Source of the DNA: UBA3478 sp965662045
GTDB lineage: Bacteria > Bacteroidota > Bacteroidia > Flavobacteriales > Flavobacteriaceae
NCBI GenBank assembly: GCA_965662045.1
Contig: CBFIGE010000014.1
Coordinates: 1 to 55,687 of the forward strand
Direction: 5' to 3'
DNA length: 55,687 nt
Part shown: piece by piece, positions 54,164 to 55,687 of the stretch
Layout: each line of letters opens with the position of its first letter
Position numbering within the stretch: the first letter of the stretch is position 1
Notes under the pieces: model-generated
Databases searched by the model: none
What the model was told of the DNA's origin: nothing
The model's input: only the letters and a program-made list of their open reading frames with translations
Translations under genes and position numbers: made by a program

Positions 54164-55072
54164 ATGGTATTTATTACACTAGGATGTCAAGATAGAAGTA
54201 AGGAGGAAGAAGTTTTTCTCTTTTCATACTTTAAAAATAACGGAGAAGACGGGCTGCATTTGGCTTACAGTTACGATGGGCTGAAATGGGAGGCCTTGAA
54301 CGACGACAAGTCGTTTTTGACTCCACAGCTCAGCAAGGATAAACTCATGCGTGACCCCTGTATTATTAAAGGGCCTGATGGAAAATTCCATATGGTTTGG
54401 ACCGTAAGCTGGGAAGAAAAAGGAATCGGCTATGCAAATTCTTCAGATTTGATCAATTGGTCTGAGCAGAAGTTTATTCCAGTCATGCAGCATGAGGAAT
54501 TAACCCAAAACTCATGGGCTCCAGAATTGTTTTACGATGAGGTAAAAGAGCAGTACCTTATTTTTTGGGCAAGTACAGTTTCAGATAAGTTCTTAGAAAC
54601 CGCGAATCAAGCTGAAGACAGCTGGAATCACAGAATTTACTACACCACCACTAAAGACTTCGAAGACTTCGCTGAGACCGAGATTTTTGTCGAACCAGGA
54701 TTCAATGTCATCGACGCTACAATTGCGCGCAATGAAAGTCAGTACTTCATGATCATAAAAGATGAGACTTTACTACCTGAAGCTCAAAAAAACCTCCACG
54801 TACTTGAATCTGACAACCCTTACAACTGGAATGTTTCTATTTCAGAGGCCATCTCAAATCACTGGGTTGAAGGCCCTACCATAACCAAAATAGGTGATGA
54901 GTGGATGGTTTATTTCGACCAATACAGAGCACACAAATTCGGAGCCGTAAAGTCAAAAGACCTCAAGACCTGGGATAATATTTCTGATCAAATTGAATTC
55001 CCCGACGGAATACGACACGGCACCGTATTTAAAGTCTCAAAAGATGTTTTGGATGGATTGAAGGGTTATTGA
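54164..55072 (+). CDS. GH43-like five-bladed propeller lipoprotein
   Basis: 302 residues from the ATG at 54164. MVFITLGCQD would leave only six residues before the lipobox Cys; the frame is open back to 54095 (YRNLAILMVFITLGC) but without ATG, GTG or TTG, so the true start may be non-standard. Blade motifs: LMRDPCIIKGPDGKFHMVWT, SWAPELFYDEV, FNVIDATIARNESQYFMIIK, VEGPTITKIGDEWMVYFD and DGIRHGTVFKV. These follow GH43/GH117-like hydrolases with Asp and Glu at the blade tips. Likely acts on arabinose- or galactose-containing polysaccharide. Confidence 0.82.
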   Translation: MVFITLGCQDRSKEEEVFLFSYFKNNGEDGLHLAYSYDGLKWEALNDDKSFLTPQLSKDKLMRDPCIIKGPDGKFHMVWTVSWEEKGIGYANSSDLINWSEQKFIPVMQHEELTQNSWAPELFYDEVKEQYLIFWASTVSDKFLETANQAEDSWNHRIYYTTTKDFEDFAETEIFVEPGFNVIDATIARNESQYFMIIKDETLLPEAQKNLHVLESDNPYNWNVSISEAISNHWVEGPTITKIGDEWMVYFDQYRAHKFGAVKSKDLKTWDNISDQIEFPDGIRHGTVFKVSKDVLDGLKGY

Positions 55073-55249
55073 TAATTAGTACTGTTATAAAAGATGATCA
55101 AAAGAGAATAGAATAGAAGGCAGTTATCCCCTATTTTTCAAAGTCAAAAAATTTCTATAATAAATAAGGATTCAAAAGGAGTTTGACTTGCCACAATGTT
55201 AGCTTTTCAAACTATTTCAGCTCAATAAGGCACCTCTTGCGAACAGTCC

Positions 55250-55687
55250 TTACTTCAACTTTTTCAATGTCGCGGCTTGGTTGAGTAAGACCTTATCATT
55301 TCTGGACACTTCTAAATTAAATGGAGGTTCCTCATGCGGTCCTAATACATTTGCGTAAACTACATAAGTGTACTGACCATTGGTAAATTTATAATGGTGA
55401 TTCCCTCCAGTGCCTTCAAACATCTGTACTCCGTTGTTAAGGACTAAATCAGGTTGATCTGAGAGCTTGGAATCCTTTGACCATGAAGCGTATCGAAATC
55501 TTCGCTTTTCTAAAAGGTCAATACGTACAATGAATTTAGCCGTCTCAATGGTGTAAATTGGTTTTTGAAATTCCTTCAAATCAGCATGTAGTAATTCTTT
55601 TTCGTAATCAATCCATTTTTGTTGAACGGCCTTTTCTTTTTCAGAGATATAATTTGTGGTTATGAGTTTGCCGTCATAATCGATCCA
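55250..55687 (-). CDS. Protein of unknown function, N-terminus beyond the right edge
   Basis: The frame runs from the TAA-side end at 55250 to the window edge, at least 145 codons, so the apparent internal start (TTG at 55579) is not real. Visible sequence includes WIDYDGKLITTNYISEKEKA, a helical QQKWIDYEKELLHADLKEF, YTIETAKFIVRIDLLEKRRF, LNNGVQMFEGTGGNHHYKFT and LGPHEEPPFNLEVSRNDKV. Beta-rich C-terminal half. Family not recognised. Confidence 0.7.
   Translation of the reverse strand, partial: WIDYDGKLITTNYISEKEKAVQQKWIDYEKELLHADLKEFQKPIYTIETAKFIVRIDLLEKRRFRYASWSKDSKLSDQPDLVLNNGVQMFEGTGGNHHYKFTNGQYTYVVYANVLGPHEEPPFNLEVSRNDKVLLNQAATLKKLK

Noticed and set aside
55250..55579. Complete 109-residue gene at the right end
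   Set aside because: The frame continues open to the window edge with coding character, so this is the C-terminal part of a longer protein.

Overview
The window is chromosomal DNA from a low-GC member of the Bacteroidota, most likely a free-living, probably marine, member of the Flavobacteriia. The evidence is the many short signal peptides ending in S-C or C-S lipoboxes, the DUF2147, DUF6526 and DUF6090-like proteins, a PKD-rich secreted laminarinase, weak Shine-Dalgarno sites, and dense genes with frequent TAATG or ATGA overlaps. I saw no rRNA, tRNA, CRISPR array, IS element or phage gene. Most of the window is core-type or slowly evolving accessory chromosome, not a mobile island.

Layout. 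1-5105 (-): the N-terminal 1701 residues of a giant exported beta-glucanase with three GH16 domains, eight PKD-like domains and the start of an F5/8-type C domain, cut by the left edge. 5.4-6.6 kb (-): a small membrane protein and a terpenoid-cyclase-fold protein. 7-9.6 kb (+): two tandem DUF6090-like membrane proteins, a DUF2147 protein and an SDR oxidoreductase. 9.6-14.3 kb: a vSGLT-like sodium/sugar symporter, an e(P4)-type acid phosphatase lipoprotein, small exported or hypothetical proteins, two unlisted micro-ORFs and a methyltransferase. 14.4-16.3 kb (+): myo-inositol oxygenase and an IolG-like dehydrogenase, both acting on inositol. 16.3-20.1 kb (-): an APC permease overlapping a DUF885-like lipoprotein, then a DsrE-like exported protein. 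20.2-25.65 kb: a trehalose locus with a divergent GH15 hydrolase, an OtsA-OtsB fusion, and an acyltransferase-SGNH fusion 3 nt downstream. 25.7-27.1 kb: a cupin followed by two decayed genes. 27.1-31.8 kb (+): an ABM-like lipoprotein and nadA-nadB-nadC, followed by a DUF6090-like gene. 31.8-37.5 kb: SMP-30-like lipoprotein, another DUF6090-like protein, OsmC, two alpha/beta hydrolases, DUF2007 and SnoaL-like proteins. 37.7-46.7 kb: DEAD-box helicase, RluF-like pseudouridine synthase coupled to a lipoprotein acetolactate decarboxylase, a GxDLY/SGNH hydrolase, purple acid phosphatase, Mog, a PNPOx-like protein, a basic 63-residue protein, DUF6526 and a nucleoside hydrolase. 46.8-50.1 kb: FGase-like lipoprotein with an overlooked 37-residue membrane protein, DoxX, a tightly coupled three-gene set (small membrane protein, DUF6090-like protein, broken lipoprotein) and a possible small RNA. 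50.3-55.7 kb: a membrane-bound propeller/AraC-type regulator, a CotH lipoprotein, a GH43-like lipoprotein and a gene cut by the right edge.

How it fits together. Several exported hydrolases (GH16, GH43-like, SGNH, acid phosphatases, nucleoside hydrolase, esterases) and a sugar symporter suggest scavenging of algal polysaccharide, phosphate esters and nucleosides. The trehalose and NAD loci are ordinary biosynthetic units. The less ordinary material is the five dispersed DUF6090-like paralogues, the trehalose-linked acyltransferase/SGNH fusion, the regulator-repeat-CotH unit, and several small membrane ORFs that gene callers often miss.

One technical point: a 10-N gap at 22419-22428 in otsAB is flanked by identical 77-nt copies, so it is an unmerged contig overlap and not biology.
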